Positions 1 to 10,472 of a stretch of DNA of 64,000 nucleotides are shown here, piece after piece. The notes beneath the pieces are model-generated. The model made no database searches and was not told where the DNA came from. It saw nothing but the letters and a program-made list of their open reading frames with translations. The DNA comes from Pseudomonas sp. UBA4617. GTDB taxonomy: Bacteria; Pseudomonadota; Gammaproteobacteria; Pseudomonadales; Pseudomonadaceae. The position numbers and the translations under genes are program-made. Location of the stretch: NCBI RefSeq assembly GCF_002386445.1, contig NZ_DGIR01000019.1, positions 1 to 64,000 on the forward strand, given 5' to 3'. Position 1 is the first letter of the stretch, and each line of letters starts with the position of its first letter.

Positions 1-1295
<1,295 letters not shown>

Positions 1296-1296
<1 letters not shown>

Positions 1297-1904
1297 TGAA
1301 GCATGAAGCCGTCGAGAAGAACATAGGCCTGCTGGCCTTCTTCATGGTCATCGCCGTGAGCGTCGGTGGCCTGACCCAGATCGTCCCGCTGTTTTTCCAG
1401 GACGTCACCAACAAACCCGTCGAAGGCATGAAGCCGCGCACCGCGCTGGAGCTTGAAGGCCGCGACATCTATATCCGCGAAGGCTGCGTGGGCTGCCACT
1501 CGCAGATGATCCGCCCGTTCCGCGCCGAAACCGAGCGCTACGGCCATTACTCGGTGGCCGGTGAAAGCGTCTGGGACCACCCGTTCCTGTGGGGCTCCAA
1601 GCGGACCGGGCCGGACCTGGCCCGGGTCGGCGGCCGCTACTCGGATGACTGGCACCGCGCCCACCTGTACAACCCGCGCAACGTGGTACCGGAGTCGAAG
1701 ATGCCGTCCTACCCGTGGCTGGTCGAGCACAAGCTCGACGGCAAGGACACCGCGAAGAAGATGGAAGTACTGCGCACTCTTGGCGTGCCGTACAGCGACG
1801 CCGACATCGCCGGGGCCCGCGACGCGGTCAAGGGCAAGACCGAAATGGACGCCCTCGTCGCGTACCTGCAAGGTCTTGGCACCATCATCAAGAGCAAACG
1901 GTGA
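1296..1904 (+). CDS. ccoO: cbb3-type cytochrome c oxidase subunit II (mono-heme)
   Basis: Membrane-anchored mono-heme cytochrome c of the cbb3 oxidase, passing electrons from CcoP toward CcoN. It is 202 residues long, the usual family size. It has one N-terminal membrane anchor (residues about 10-32), then a periplasmic domain with the heme motif CVGCH at residues 64-68 followed by SQMIRPF, typical of CcoO. The start ATG overlaps the ccoN stop by one base, indicating translational coupling. Confidence 0.98.
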
Positions 1905-1909
1905 CGCTG

Positions 1910-2107
1910 ATGGATATCGGGATGATTCGCGGCCTGGGCACCGTCGTGGTGATGGTGGCGTTCGTGGGCCTGGCGCTATGGGTGTTCAGCCCAAGGCGGA
2001 AAAAGGACTTCGACGAAGCGACCCAACTGCCCTTCGCGGATGACCCCTCAGCCTGCCGCCACGTCGAGCAAGAGCAAGCAAAAGCTTCTGGGAGCAAACA
2101 ACAATGA
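1910..2107 (+). CDS. ccoQ: cbb3-type cytochrome oxidase small subunit CcoQ
   Basis: Small single-span membrane subunit (65 residues) associated with stability of the cbb3 complex. It starts MDIGMIRGLGT, has one transmembrane helix (residues about 6-27) and then the FSPRRKKDFDEA stretch characteristic of CcoQ. It lies 5 bp after ccoO and its end overlaps the ccoP start by 4 bp (ATGA). A longer in-frame reading exists upstream, but it lies inside ccoO and is not used. Confidence 0.95.
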   Translation: MDIGMIRGLGTVVVMVAFVGLALWVFSPRRKKDFDEATQLPFADDPSACRHVEQEQAKASGSKQQ

Positions 2108-3081
2108 CAACCTTCTGGAGTCTGTACGTTACCGTCCTGACCCTGGGCACCATCTTCTCGCTGACCTGGCTGCTGCTGTCGACCCGCAAGGGCCAGCGCG
2201 AAGAGGTTACCGACGAAACCGTCGGGCATGCTTTCGATGGCATCGAGGAATACGACAACCCGCTGCCGAAATGGTGGTTCTGGCTGTTTGTCGGCACCAT
2301 CATCTTCGCCTTGGGCTACCTGGTGCTGTACCCCGGCCTGGGCAACTGGAAAGGCGTGCTGCCGGGCTATTCGTACCTGGACAACGACAAGCAGACCGAG
2401 TTTTCCAACGGCCAGCCGGGCTGGACGGGCGTGCATGAGTGGGAAAAGGAAATGGCCAAGGCCGATGCCCGCTTCGGGCCGATCTTCGCCAGGTTCGCCG
2501 CCATGCCTATCGAGGAAGTGGCCAAGGACCCGCAAGCACTGAAAATGGGCGCGCGGCTGTTCGCCTCCAACTGCTCGGTATGTCACGGCTCCGACGCCAA
2601 GGGTGCCTTCGGTTTCCCCAACCTGACCGACAACGACTGGCGCTGGGGCGGCGAGCCGGACACCATCAAGACCACCATCATGGGCGGCCGTCACGGGGTG
2701 ATGCCGGCCTGGGCCGAGGTGATCGGCGACCAGGGCGTGGCTGACGTGGCAGCGTTCGTGGTCAGCAAGCTGGATGGCCGCAGCCTGCCGGAAGGCGCGA
2801 AGGCCGATGTCGAGAACGGGCAGAAGATCTTCGCCGCCAACTGTGTGGCCTGCCACGGGCCGGAAGGCAAAGGTACCCCTGCCATGGGCGCGCCGAACCT
2901 GACCCACCCGCAGGCGTTCATCTACGGCTCGAGCTTCGCTCAGTTGCAGCAGACCATCCGTTACGGTCGCCAAGGGCAGATGCCGGCCCAGGCGCAGCTG
3001 CAGGGCAATGACAAGGTGCACTTGCTGGCCGCTTATGTGTACAGCCTGTCACAGCAGGCTGAACCGGCCAAGAGCGAATAA
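2104..3081 (+). CDS. ccoP: cbb3-type cytochrome c oxidase subunit III (di-heme)
   Basis: Di-heme cytochrome c that accepts electrons for the cbb3 oxidase. It has 325 residues, two N-terminal membrane helices (residues about 5-27 and 57-77) and a periplasmic region with two heme sites, CSVCH at about 157-161 and CVACH at about 247-251, each with a downstream Met ligand candidate (GVMPAW, GQMPAQ). It is the last gene of ccoNOQP and is followed by a strong hairpin. Confidence 0.98.
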   Translation: MTTFWSLYVTVLTLGTIFSLTWLLLSTRKGQREEVTDETVGHAFDGIEEYDNPLPKWWFWLFVGTIIFALGYLVLYPGLGNWKGVLPGYSYLDNDKQTEFSNGQPGWTGVHEWEKEMAKADARFGPIFARFAAMPIEEVAKDPQALKMGARLFASNCSVCHGSDAKGAFGFPNLTDNDWRWGGEPDTIKTTIMGGRHGVMPAWAEVIGDQGVADVAAFVVSKLDGRSLPEGAKADVENGQKIFAANCVACHGPEGKGTPAMGAPNLTHPQAFIYGSSFAQLQQTIRYGRQGQMPAQAQLQGNDKVHLLAAYVYSLSQQAEPAKSE

Positions 3082-3088
3082 CGCAGGC

Positions 3089-3124
3089 CCGGCCTCTTCG
3101 CGGGCTTGTCTGCGAAGAGGCCGG
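3089..3124 (+). terminator. hairpin after the ccoNOQP operon
   Basis: Perfect 13-bp inverted repeat (CCGGCCTCTTCGC / GCGAAGAGGCCGG) with a 10-nt loop just downstream of ccoP. There is no long T tract, so it may act as a REP-type mRNA-stabilising hairpin or a weak terminator between cco and ccoG. Confidence 0.55.
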
Positions 3125-3150
3125 TACGGGCCGGTATTTCTCGCCGGGGA

Positions 3151-3164
3151 ATGACCTGGATCAA
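3151..3164 (+). promoter_or_regulatory. candidate Anr/FNR box upstream of ccoG
   Basis: ATGACCTGGATCAA matches the FNR/Anr consensus TTGAY-N4-RTCAA except for the first base. It lies about 170 bp before the ccoG start. Oxygen-limited activation of cbb3 maturation genes by Anr is established in pseudomonads, and anr itself is encoded at 10473-11207. Confidence 0.55.
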
Positions 3165-3336
3165 TTGACACCCGCCATAACACGATTCACGCCACAAACC
3201 CAACGCGACTAAAGGTCGCAGTGCGACCCCATACTGCCATCAGCGGCGTATCATGGGCCGCAGAGCGCTAGCAGATTGCGCCAGACTGCGGCCGGCACGC
3301 ATTGGCCGCGGCGTTTTTCCACTGCCGTGGGACTTG

Positions 3337-4755
3337 ATGATGAGCAAGCAAATTCCGGTACATGACGTCACCCCGCCTGCCAGCAAAGGGAAGGACTCCG
3401 TCGACCTGTACGCCTCCCGCGAGAAGATCTACACCCGTGCCTTCACCGGCCTGTTCCGGCGCCTGCGCATGGTCGGCGGTGCCGTGCTGTTCCTGCTCTA
3501 CTTCGGTACCGTCTGGCTGAACTGGGGCGGCCACCAGGCCGTGTGGTGGAACTTGCCCGAGCGCAAGTTCTACATCTTCGGTGCCACCATCTGGCCGCAG
3601 GATTTCATCCTGCTCTCCGGCATCCTCATCGTCGCCGCCTTCGGCCTGTTCTTCATCACCGTGTTCGCCGGCCGCGTGTGGTGCGGCTACACCTGTCCGC
3701 AAAGCGTGTGGACGTGGATTTTCATGTGGTGCGAAAAGGTCACCGAGGGCGACCGCAACCAGCGCATGAAGCTGGACAAGGCGCCCATGAGTGGCAACAA
3801 GTTCCTGCGCAAGCTCGCCAAGCACAGCCTGTGGCTGCTGATCGGTTTCGTCACCGGCATGACCTTCGTCGGTTATTTCTCGCCGATCCGCGAACTGGCC
3901 ATCGAATTCTTCACTGGCCAGGCCGACGGCTGGGCCTACTTCTGGGTCGGCTTCTTCACCCTCGCCACCTATGGCAACGCCGGCTGGCTGCGTGAACAGG
4001 TCTGCGTGTACATGTGCCCCTATGCGCGCTTCCAGAGCGTGATGTTCGACAAGGACACGCTGATCGTGTCCTACGACCCGCGCCGTGGCGAAACCCGCGG
4101 CCCGCGCAAGAAGGACCTGGACTACAAGGCCCACGGCCTGGGCGACTGCATCGACTGCACCATGTGCGTACAGGTCTGCCCCACCGGCATCGACATCCGG
4201 GACGGCCTGCAGATCGAGTGCATCGGCTGCGCCGCCTGCATCGATGCCTGCGACACCATCATGGACAAGATGAACTACCCGCGCGGGCTGATCAGCTACA
4301 CCACCGAACACAACCTGTCGGGGCAGAAGACCCACCTGCTGCGCCCACGCCTGATCGGCTACGCGTTGGTACTGGTGGTGATGATCATTGGCCTGGCCAC
4401 CGCCTTCGCGACCCGTTCGCTGGTCGGTTTCGATGTCAGCAAGGACCGCGTGCTGTACCGCGAGAACGCCCAGGGCCGGATCGAGAACGTGTACAGCCTG
4501 AAGGTGATGAACAAGGACCAGCGCGACCACGTCTACGTGCTGGACGCCGCCGGCCTGCCGGACCTCCGGCTCGAAGGTCAGCGCGAGATCCGCGTGGCGG
4601 CCGGTGATATCGTCAGCCTGCCGGTGCAACTGTCGATTGCCCCCGAGAAACTGCCCTCGACCACCAACGACGTCACCTTCATCCTCAAGAGCGCCGATGA
4701 CAGCGACGCCCAGGTTGAAGCCAAGAGCCGCTTCATCGGCCCACAGATCCGCTGA
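3337..4755 (+). CDS. ccoG: cytochrome c oxidase accessory protein CcoG (FixG-like ferredoxin)
   Basis: Membrane-bound iron-sulfur protein needed for cbb3 assembly, linked to copper reduction and delivery. I chose MMSKQIPVHD at 3337 (472 residues) rather than a start 28 codons upstream, because the family begins near here. It shows several membrane spans, a CGYTCPQSVWTW segment, two ferredoxin-type 4Fe-4S clusters (CIDCTMCVQVCP and CIGCAACIDAC, near residues 271-305) and a C-terminal Ig-like FixG domain. ccoH follows 15 bp downstream; ccoG-ccoH-ccoI-ccoS form the maturation cluster. Confidence 0.95.
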   Translation: MMSKQIPVHDVTPPASKGKDSVDLYASREKIYTRAFTGLFRRLRMVGGAVLFLLYFGTVWLNWGGHQAVWWNLPERKFYIFGATIWPQDFILLSGILIVAAFGLFFITVFAGRVWCGYTCPQSVWTWIFMWCEKVTEGDRNQRMKLDKAPMSGNKFLRKLAKHSLWLLIGFVTGMTFVGYFSPIRELAIEFFTGQADGWAYFWVGFFTLATYGNAGWLREQVCVYMCPYARFQSVMFDKDTLIVSYDPRRGETRGPRKKDLDYKAHGLGDCIDCTMCVQVCPTGIDIRDGLQIECIGCAACIDACDTIMDKMNYPRGLISYTTEHNLSGQKTHLLRPRLIGYALVLVVMIIGLATAFATRSLVGFDVSKDRVLYRENAQGRIENVYSLKVMNKDQRDHVYVLDAAGLPDLRLEGQREIRVAAGDIVSLPVQLSIAPEKLPSTTNDVTFILKSADDSDAQVEAKSRFIGPQIR

Positions 4756-4770
4756 GAGAGATAACCGACA

Positions 4771-5295
4771 ATGCCTGCCACCGCCGCCAGCCCCTGGTAC
4801 AAGCACCTCTGGCCCTGGATCATCATCGGCATCTTGGCCACTTCGGTATGCCTGAGCCTGAGCATGGTCAGCATCGCCGTGCGCAACCCGGACAACCTGG
4901 TCAATGACAACTACTACGAGGCCGGCAAGGGCATCAACCGCTCGCTGGACCGTGAACTGCTGGCGCAGAAACTGGGCCTGAAGGCCAGTGTGCACCTCGA
5001 CGAGCTGACCGGCGAAGTGGAGCTGCGCCTGAGCGGCAGCAGCGACCCGCAGAGCCTGGAGCTGAACCTGATTTCGCCGACCCAGCCGGAGAAGGACCGC
5101 AAGGTACTGCTGAGCCGTGCCGAAACCGGGCGTTATGTGGGGCAACTGGAAGACAAGGTCGACGGGCGTCGCTTCGTGGAGTTGCTCGGCAGCCAGGACG
5201 CGCATGTGTGGCGGCTGTTCGAGGAAGAGAAGGTCGAGCATGGCGTGACCTTGCAACTGGGCGATGAAGCGCTTCAAGGTGCCGAACACCGATGA
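4771..5295 (+). CDS. ccoH: FixH/CcoH family cbb3 assembly protein
   Basis: Single-span membrane protein (174 residues) that assists assembly of the cbb3 oxidase. One N-terminal helix (residues about 11-33) is followed by the FixH signature region (NPDNLVNDNYYEAGKGINRSL) and a periplasmic beta-rich domain. It lies in the conserved ccoG-ccoH-ccoI order. Confidence 0.92.
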   Translation: MPATAASPWYKHLWPWIIIGILATSVCLSLSMVSIAVRNPDNLVNDNYYEAGKGINRSLDRELLAQKLGLKASVHLDELTGEVELRLSGSSDPQSLELNLISPTQPEKDRKVLLSRAETGRYVGQLEDKVDGRRFVELLGSQDAHVWRLFEEEKVEHGVTLQLGDEALQGAEHR

Positions 5296-5312
5296 TTGCA
5301 CCATCACGCCCC

Positions 5313-5408
5313 CCTTGTGGGAGCGGGCTTGCCCCGCGAAAGGGCCTGACCTGTGAACATCATTTTCCAGGCCTGGCCCTTTCGCGGGGCAAGCCCGCTC
5401 CCACAGGG
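5313..5408. repeat. inverted REP pair between ccoH and ccoI
   Basis: Two near-perfect arms of the P. putida REP family (about 33 bp each, core GTGGGAGCGGGCTTGCCC) face each other around a 29-bp spacer and fill most of the ccoH-ccoI gap. REP pairs can form stable mRNA hairpins that separate expression of neighbouring operon genes. Confidence 0.85.
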
Positions 5409-5443
5409 ATCTACGTCCCCCTCAGAATTATTGTGTTCGCCTT

Positions 5444-7918
5444 ATGACCCAACCCACCCCCTGCTACCACTGCGCCCTGCCCGTCCCCGCCGGCAGCCGC
5501 TTCACCGCCGTGGTTCTGGGCGAGCCCCGGCAGTTCTGCTGCCCCGGTTGCCAGGCGGTGGCCGAATCGATCGTCGCCGGCGGCCTGGAGCATTATTACC
5601 AGCACCGCAGCGACAGCAGCGCCAACCCCGAAGCACTGCCAAAACAACTCCAGGACGAATTGACCCTGTACGACCGCAGCGACGTTCAGCAGAGCTTCGT
5701 CCGCCATGCTGGGGACCTGGCCGAAACGACCCTGCTGGTCGAAGGCATCAGCTGCGCCGCCTGTGGCTGGCTCATCGAAAAACACCTGCGCAACCTGCCC
5801 GGCGTCGCCGAGGCACGCCTGAACCTGTCCAACCACCGCCTCCTGCTGACCTGGAACGACCAGCTGCTGCCTCTGTCGCGCCTGCTCGCCGAGCTGCGCC
5901 AGATCGGCTATGCAGCCCACCCCTACCAGCCCGACCAGGCCGCCGAGCAGTTGGCGCGCGAGAACCGCAGTGCCCTGCGCCGCCTGGGCGTGGCCGGGCT
6001 GCTGTGGTTCCAGGCGATGATGGCAACCATGGCCACCTGGCCGGAATTCAACATCGACCTGTCGCCCGAACTGCACACCATCCTCAGGTGGGTGGCACTG
6101 TTTCTCACCATCCCCATCGTCTTCTACAGCTGCGCGCCGTTCTTCAAGGGCGCCGCGCGCGACTTGCGCACCCGTCACCTGACCATGGACGTTTCGGTGT
6201 CGCTGGCCATTGGCCTGGCTTTCGCCGCCGGCATCTGGACCGCCATCACCGGCAGCGGCGAACTGTACTTCGACACCGTGGGCATGTTCGCCCTGTTTCT
6301 GCTCACCGGTCGCTACCTGGAACGCCGTGCCCGTGAACGCACGGCAGCGGCCACTGCGCAACTGGTCAACCTGCTGCCCGCCTCATGCCTGCGCCTGGAT
6401 GCCCACGGCCACACCGAACGCATCCTGCTCAGCGAGCTGCAGCGCGGCGACCGGGTACAGGTGCTGCCAGGCGCGGTGATCCCTGCCGACGGCTGCATTG
6501 TCGATGGCCGCTCCAGCATCGATGAATCGCTGCTCACCGGCGAATACCTGCCGCAACCACGCCGCGCCGGCGATCGTGTCACCGGCGGCACGCTGAATGT
6601 CGAAAGCCCGCTGCATGTGCAAGTCGAAGCCGTGGGCGCCGATTCGCGGCTATCCGCCATCGTTCGCCTGCTGGAGCGTGCGCAGACTGAAAAACCGCGC
6701 CTGGCCGAAATCGCCGACCGCGCCTCGCAGTGGTTCCTGCTCTGCTCGTTGCTCGCCGCCCTGGCCATCGGCCTGTGGTGGTGGCACCTGGACCCGGCGC
6801 GGGCGTTCTGGATCGTGCTGGCCATGCTGGTAGCGACCTGCCCTTGCGCGCTGTCCCTGGCCACGCCCACGGCCTTGACCGCCGCCACCGGCACCTTGCA
6901 CAAGCTTGGCCTGCTGGTTACCCGTGGCCATGTGCTGGAAGGCCTGAACCAGATCGACACGGTGGTTTTCGACAAGACCGGCACACTGACCGAAGGCCGC
7001 CTGACCTTGCGCAGCATCCGCCCGCTCGGCAACCTGCCGGCCGAGCGCTGCCTGGCCTTGGCCGCGGCCTTGGAAAACCGCTCCGAACACCCCATCGCGC
7101 GTGCCTTCGGCCGCAGCGCCAGCCCTGCCGACGATGTGCAGAGCGTGCCGGGCCTGGGCCTGGAAGGCCAGGTGGCAGGCCAGCTGCTGCGCATTGGCCA
7201 GGCCACCTTCGTCAGCGCCCTGAGCGGCGCAGCGCCTCCCGCCGTACCGGAACCGCGCGGCCAGTGGCTGCTGCTGGGCGACCGCCAAGGGCCGCTGGCC
7301 TGGTTCGGCCTGGATGATCGCCTGCGCGACGATGCCCCTGCCCTGCTGGACGCTTGCAAGGCCCGTGGCTGGCGCACGCTGCTGCTATCCGGTGACAGCT
7401 CGCCGATGGTTGCCGAAGTCGCCGCACAGCTGGGCATCGACCAGGCCATCGGCGGCCTGCGCCCGGACGACAAGCTGGACCGGCTGAAGGCGCTGCAGAC
7501 GGCCGGGCGCAAGGTGCTGATGCTGGGCGACGGGGTCAACGACGTACCGGTGCTGGCCGCCGCCGACATCAGCATAGCCATGGGCAGTGCCACCGACCTG
7601 GCCAAGACCAGCGCAGATGCCGTACTGCTGTCCAACCGCCTGTCGGCGCTGGTACAGGCCTTCGAGCTGGCCCGCCGCACCCGCCGCAACATCCTCCAGA
7701 ATCTGTTGTGGGCGACTCTGTATAATGGCCTGGTGTTGCCGTTCGCCGCGCTCGGCTGGATCACCCCGGTGTGGGCGGCCATCGGCATGTCGATCAGTTC
7801 GCTGGTGGTGGTGCTCAATGCCATGCGCCTGACCCGCGCGCCGCTGGCACCGGGCCTGCCTACGAATGAAGCGTCCTTGCCTGGGAGAAAGCCATCATGC
7901 CCGCCCTCTATGTCATGA
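5444..7918 (+). CDS. ccoI: P-type Cu(I) ATPase for cbb3 oxidase assembly
   Basis: Copper-exporting P1B-type ATPase of the CcoI/CtpA class, which supplies copper for the CuB site. It has 824 residues. The N-terminal cysteine-rich region (CYHCALP, CCPGCQ) precedes a heavy-metal-binding domain with CAACGW near residues 104-109. Later come the TGE actuator loop, the CPCALS metal-transport motif in a membrane helix, the DKTGTLTEG phosphorylation site and the GDGVNDVP hinge motif. It overlaps ccoS by 22 bp, so the two are probably translationally coupled. Confidence 0.96.
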   Translation: MTQPTPCYHCALPVPAGSRFTAVVLGEPRQFCCPGCQAVAESIVAGGLEHYYQHRSDSSANPEALPKQLQDELTLYDRSDVQQSFVRHAGDLAETTLLVEGISCAACGWLIEKHLRNLPGVAEARLNLSNHRLLLTWNDQLLPLSRLLAELRQIGYAAHPYQPDQAAEQLARENRSALRRLGVAGLLWFQAMMATMATWPEFNIDLSPELHTILRWVALFLTIPIVFYSCAPFFKGAARDLRTRHLTMDVSVSLAIGLAFAAGIWTAITGSGELYFDTVGMFALFLLTGRYLERRARERTAAATAQLVNLLPASCLRLDAHGHTERILLSELQRGDRVQVLPGAVIPADGCIVDGRSSIDESLLTGEYLPQPRRAGDRVTGGTLNVESPLHVQVEAVGADSRLSAIVRLLERAQTEKPRLAEIADRASQWFLLCSLLAALAIGLWWWHLDPARAFWIVLAMLVATCPCALSLATPTALTAATGTLHKLGLLVTRGHVLEGLNQIDTVVFDKTGTLTEGRLTLRSIRPLGNLPAERCLALAAALENRSEHPIARAFGRSASPADDVQSVPGLGLEGQVAGQLLRIGQATFVSALSGAAPPAVPEPRGQWLLLGDRQGPLAWFGLDDRLRDDAPALLDACKARGWRTLLLSGDSSPMVAEVAAQLGIDQAIGGLRPDDKLDRLKALQTAGRKVLMLGDGVNDVPVLAAADISIAMGSATDLAKTSADAVLLSNRLSALVQAFELARRTRRNILQNLLWATLYNGLVLPFAALGWITPVWAAIGMSISSLVVVLNAMRLTRAPLAPGLPTNEASLPGRKPSCPPSMS

Positions 7919-8112
7919 TCCCCGCCGCACTGCTGCTGGTTGGCGTGGCCGTGTACATTTTCTTCTGGGCGGTGGACAGCGGCCAGTACGACGACCTCGA
8001 AAGCCCTGCCCACAGCATCCTGTTCGATGACCAGGACCCGCGCCACCAGGCGGCAGTAGCGCCTGACGACGGCCAGGCCGCCCCCGCCAAGGAACCGCCA
8101 CCCCGTGCCTGA
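7897..8112 (+). CDS. ccoS: cbb3-type cytochrome oxidase assembly protein CcoS
   Basis: Small membrane protein (71 residues) with one N-terminal helix followed by FFWAVDSGQYDDLESPAHS, the diagnostic CcoS sequence. CcoS is needed for cofactor insertion into cbb3 oxidase. It overlaps ccoI at its start and the next gene by 8 bp at its end. Confidence 0.96.
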   Translation: MPALYVMIPAALLLVGVAVYIFFWAVDSGQYDDLESPAHSILFDDQDPRHQAAVAPDDGQAAPAKEPPPRA

Positions 8113-8788
8113 CCTGCTTGCCCTGCTCGGCTCGGCATTGATCCTCGGCCTGCTCGGCGGCGGCCACTGCCTGGGCATGTGTGGCGGCCTGATGGGCGCG
8201 CTGACCCTGGCCATTCCCCCGGAACAACGCGGCCGGCGCCTGCGCCTGCTGCTGGCGTACAACCTTGGCCGGGTGCTCAGTTATGGCTGTGCCGGCCTGC
8301 TGCTGGGCCTGGCCGGCTGGGCCGTGGCCAGCAGCCCTGCGGCCCTGGCGCTGCGGGTGCTGGCGGCGCTGCTGTTGATCGTCATGGGGCTGTACCTGGC
8401 CGGCTGGTGGAGCGGGCTGACCCGCATCGAGGCGCTGGGCCGCGGACTGTGGCGGCATATCCAGCCCGTGGCATCGCGCTTGCTGCCGGTGTCCAGCCTG
8501 CCGCGCGCATTGCTGCTCGGGGCACTATGGGGGTGGCTGCCATGCGGGCTGGTATACAGCACCTTGCTGTGGGCGGCCAGCCAGGGCAACGCCGGGCACA
8601 GCGCAGCGTTGATGCTGGCGTTCGGGGTGGGGACGTGGCCGGTGCTGCTGGCGACCGGGCTGGCGGCAGAACGGGTCAACACTTTGTTGAAACGACGCAG
8701 TGTGCGCGTGGCTGGCGGAGTGCTGGTGATGTTGTTTGGCATCTGGACCTTGCCCGGGCCGCACCAGCATTGGCTGATGGGGCATTGA
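8105..8788 (+). CDS. TauE/SafE-type (UreH-like) membrane protein
   Basis: Inner-membrane protein of 227 residues with about six hydrophobic helices. The N-terminal GLLGGGHCLGMCGGLMGAL motif is typical of the sulfite-exporter TauE/SafE (UreH-like) family found beside ccoS in many proteobacteria, where a metal-handling role in oxidase maturation is suspected but not shown here. The start is GTG at 8105, overlapping ccoS by 8 bp. An 8-bp hairpin (8791-8809) follows without a T tract. Confidence 0.85.
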   Translation: MPDLLALLGSALILGLLGGGHCLGMCGGLMGALTLAIPPEQRGRRLRLLLAYNLGRVLSYGCAGLLLGLAGWAVASSPAALALRVLAALLLIVMGLYLAGWWSGLTRIEALGRGLWRHIQPVASRLLPVSSLPRALLLGALWGWLPCGLVYSTLLWAASQGNAGHSAALMLAFGVGTWPVLLATGLAAERVNTLLKRRSVRVAGGVLVMLFGIWTLPGPHQHWLMGH

Positions 8789-8830
8789 AGGAGGCCGCTT
8801 TGCGGCCTCGCAATCCGCCGCCGATTCACC

Positions 8831-8844
8831 TTGATACAAATCAA
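8831..8844 (+). promoter_or_regulatory. perfect Anr/FNR box upstream of hemN
   Basis: TTGATACAAATCAA is an exact match to the FNR/Anr consensus TTGAT-N4-ATCAA, 64 bp before the hemN start. It implies oxygen-limited activation of hemN by Anr, whose gene is immediately downstream. Confidence 0.88.
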
Positions 8845-8907
8845 CACAGATTCCTGCAGACAACCCTAGACTCCGGTGCATTGCTGCTCTTTCCGGGGAC
8901 CGCCCTC

Positions 8908-10290
8908 ATGCTCGACGACCTACGTTGGGATACCGACCTGATCCGCCGCTACGACCTGGCCGGACCACGCTACACCTCATACCCGACCGCCGTGCAACTG
9001 CACAGCGAAGTGGGCTCGTTCGACCTGCTCCACGCCCTGCGCGAGAGCCGTCGGGCCGTGCGCCCGCTGTCGCTGTACGTGCACGTGCCGTTCTGTGCAA
9101 ACATTTGTTACTACTGCGCCTGTAACAAAGTCATTACCAAGGACCGGGCCCGTGCCGCGCCGTACCTGCAGCGCCTGGAACAGGAAATCCAGCTGATCGC
9201 CTGCCACCTCGACCCCAGGCAACGAGTCGAACAGCTGCATTTCGGCGGCGGCACCCCGACCTTCCTCAGCCATGTGGAACTGCGCCAGCTGATGGCCACC
9301 CTGCGCCAGCATTTCCAACTGCTGGACGACGACTCCGGTGACTACGGCATCGAGATCGACCCCCGCGAGGCTGACTGGTCGACCATGGGCCTGCTGCGCG
9401 AACTAGGCTTCAACCGCGTCAGCCTCGGCGTGCAGGACCTCGACCCGGCCGTGCAGCGCGCAGTCAACCGCCTGCAGAGCCTGGAACAGACCCGGACCCT
9501 GATCGAGGCCGCGCGCACCCTGCAGTTCCGCTCGATCAACCTGGACCTGATCTACGGCCTGCCCAAACAGACCCCGGAAGGCTTCGCCCGTACCGTCGAG
9601 GAGGTGATCCGCCTGCAACCCGACCGCCTGTCGGTATTCAACTACGCCCACCTGCCCGAACGCTTCATGCCGCAACGGCGCATCGACAGCAATGACCTGC
9701 CCAGCGCAACCGCCAAGCTGGAGATGCTGCATGCCACCATCGACCAGCTGACCGCAGCCGGCTATCGCTATATCGGCATGGACCACTTCGCCCTACCCGA
9801 CGACGAGCTGGCCATCGCCCAGGAAGAAGGCACCCTGCAGCGCAACTTCCAGGGCTATACCACCCACGGCCACTGTGACCTGATCGGCCTGGGCGTGTCG
9901 GCCATCAGCCAGATCGGCGACCTGTACTGCCAGAACAGCAGTGACCTCAACACCTACCAGGACAGCCTTTCCAACGCCCAGCTGGCCACCCAGCGCGGGC
10001 TGATCTGCAACCACGACGACCGCTTGCGCCGGGCGGTGATCCAGCAGCTGATCTGCCATTTCGAGCTGGACTTCGAGCCGATCGAGCAGGCCTTCAGCAT
10101 CGATTTCCGCGGCTACTTCAATGACCTCTGGCCAGAACTGCTGACCTTGCAGCGCGACGGCCTGATCCGCCTGGACGACCAGGGCATCCGCATCCTGCCG
10201 GCCGGGCGCCTGCTGGCACGCTCGGTGTGCATGGTGTTCGATGGCTACCTGGGGCAGCACAACCGCCAGCGCTTTTCCCGGGTAATCTGA
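8908..10290 (+). CDS. hemN: oxygen-independent coproporphyrinogen III oxidase
   Basis: Radical-SAM enzyme that oxidatively decarboxylates coproporphyrinogen III to protoporphyrinogen IX without O2, in heme biosynthesis. The start MLDDLRWD at 8908 gives 460 residues, the family length; the long in-frame extension upstream crosses another gene and the Anr box and is rejected. The radical-SAM cluster motif CANICYYC (CX3CX2C, near residues 64-71) follows YVHVPF, and GGGTPTFL is present. Heme supply for cbb3 oxidase under low oxygen explains its position between cco and anr. Confidence 0.96.
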   Translation: MLDDLRWDTDLIRRYDLAGPRYTSYPTAVQLHSEVGSFDLLHALRESRRAVRPLSLYVHVPFCANICYYCACNKVITKDRARAAPYLQRLEQEIQLIACHLDPRQRVEQLHFGGGTPTFLSHVELRQLMATLRQHFQLLDDDSGDYGIEIDPREADWSTMGLLRELGFNRVSLGVQDLDPAVQRAVNRLQSLEQTRTLIEAARTLQFRSINLDLIYGLPKQTPEGFARTVEEVIRLQPDRLSVFNYAHLPERFMPQRRIDSNDLPSATAKLEMLHATIDQLTAAGYRYIGMDHFALPDDELAIAQEEGTLQRNFQGYTTHGHCDLIGLGVSAISQIGDLYCQNSSDLNTYQDSLSNAQLATQRGLICNHDDRLRRAVIQQLICHFELDFEPIEQAFSIDFRGYFNDLWPELLTLQRDGLIRLDDQGIRILPAGRLLARSVCMVFDGYLGQHNRQRFSRVI

Positions 10291-10351
10291 AACCGAGTCG
10301 TTCGACCGCATGGACAAGCTTCCTCGCCAGGCACACTATGGGCACAGTAAT

Positions 10352-10375
10352 GGCCCCGGCACACGCACCGGGGCC
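10352..10375. other. GC-rich hairpin between hemN and anr
   Basis: Perfect 8-bp inverted repeat GGCCCCGG / CCGGGGCC with an 8-nt loop and no T tract. It may be a weak terminator of hemN or an mRNA-stabilising structure in the anr leader. Confidence 0.4.
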
Positions 10376-10472
10376 TGGCCAGTTCGCCGCACGACAGCGC
10401 ACGCTGGCCTACTACCTATGCCGTGAGTTACCCTTACGTCTTATGTGTGCTTTCCCACAAGGATCGAAGAAA

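Noticed and set aside
8179..8907. Upstream in-frame extension of hemN
   Set aside because: It overlaps the TauE/SafE-like gene in another frame and crosses the perfect Anr box; hemN has its normal length from 8908.
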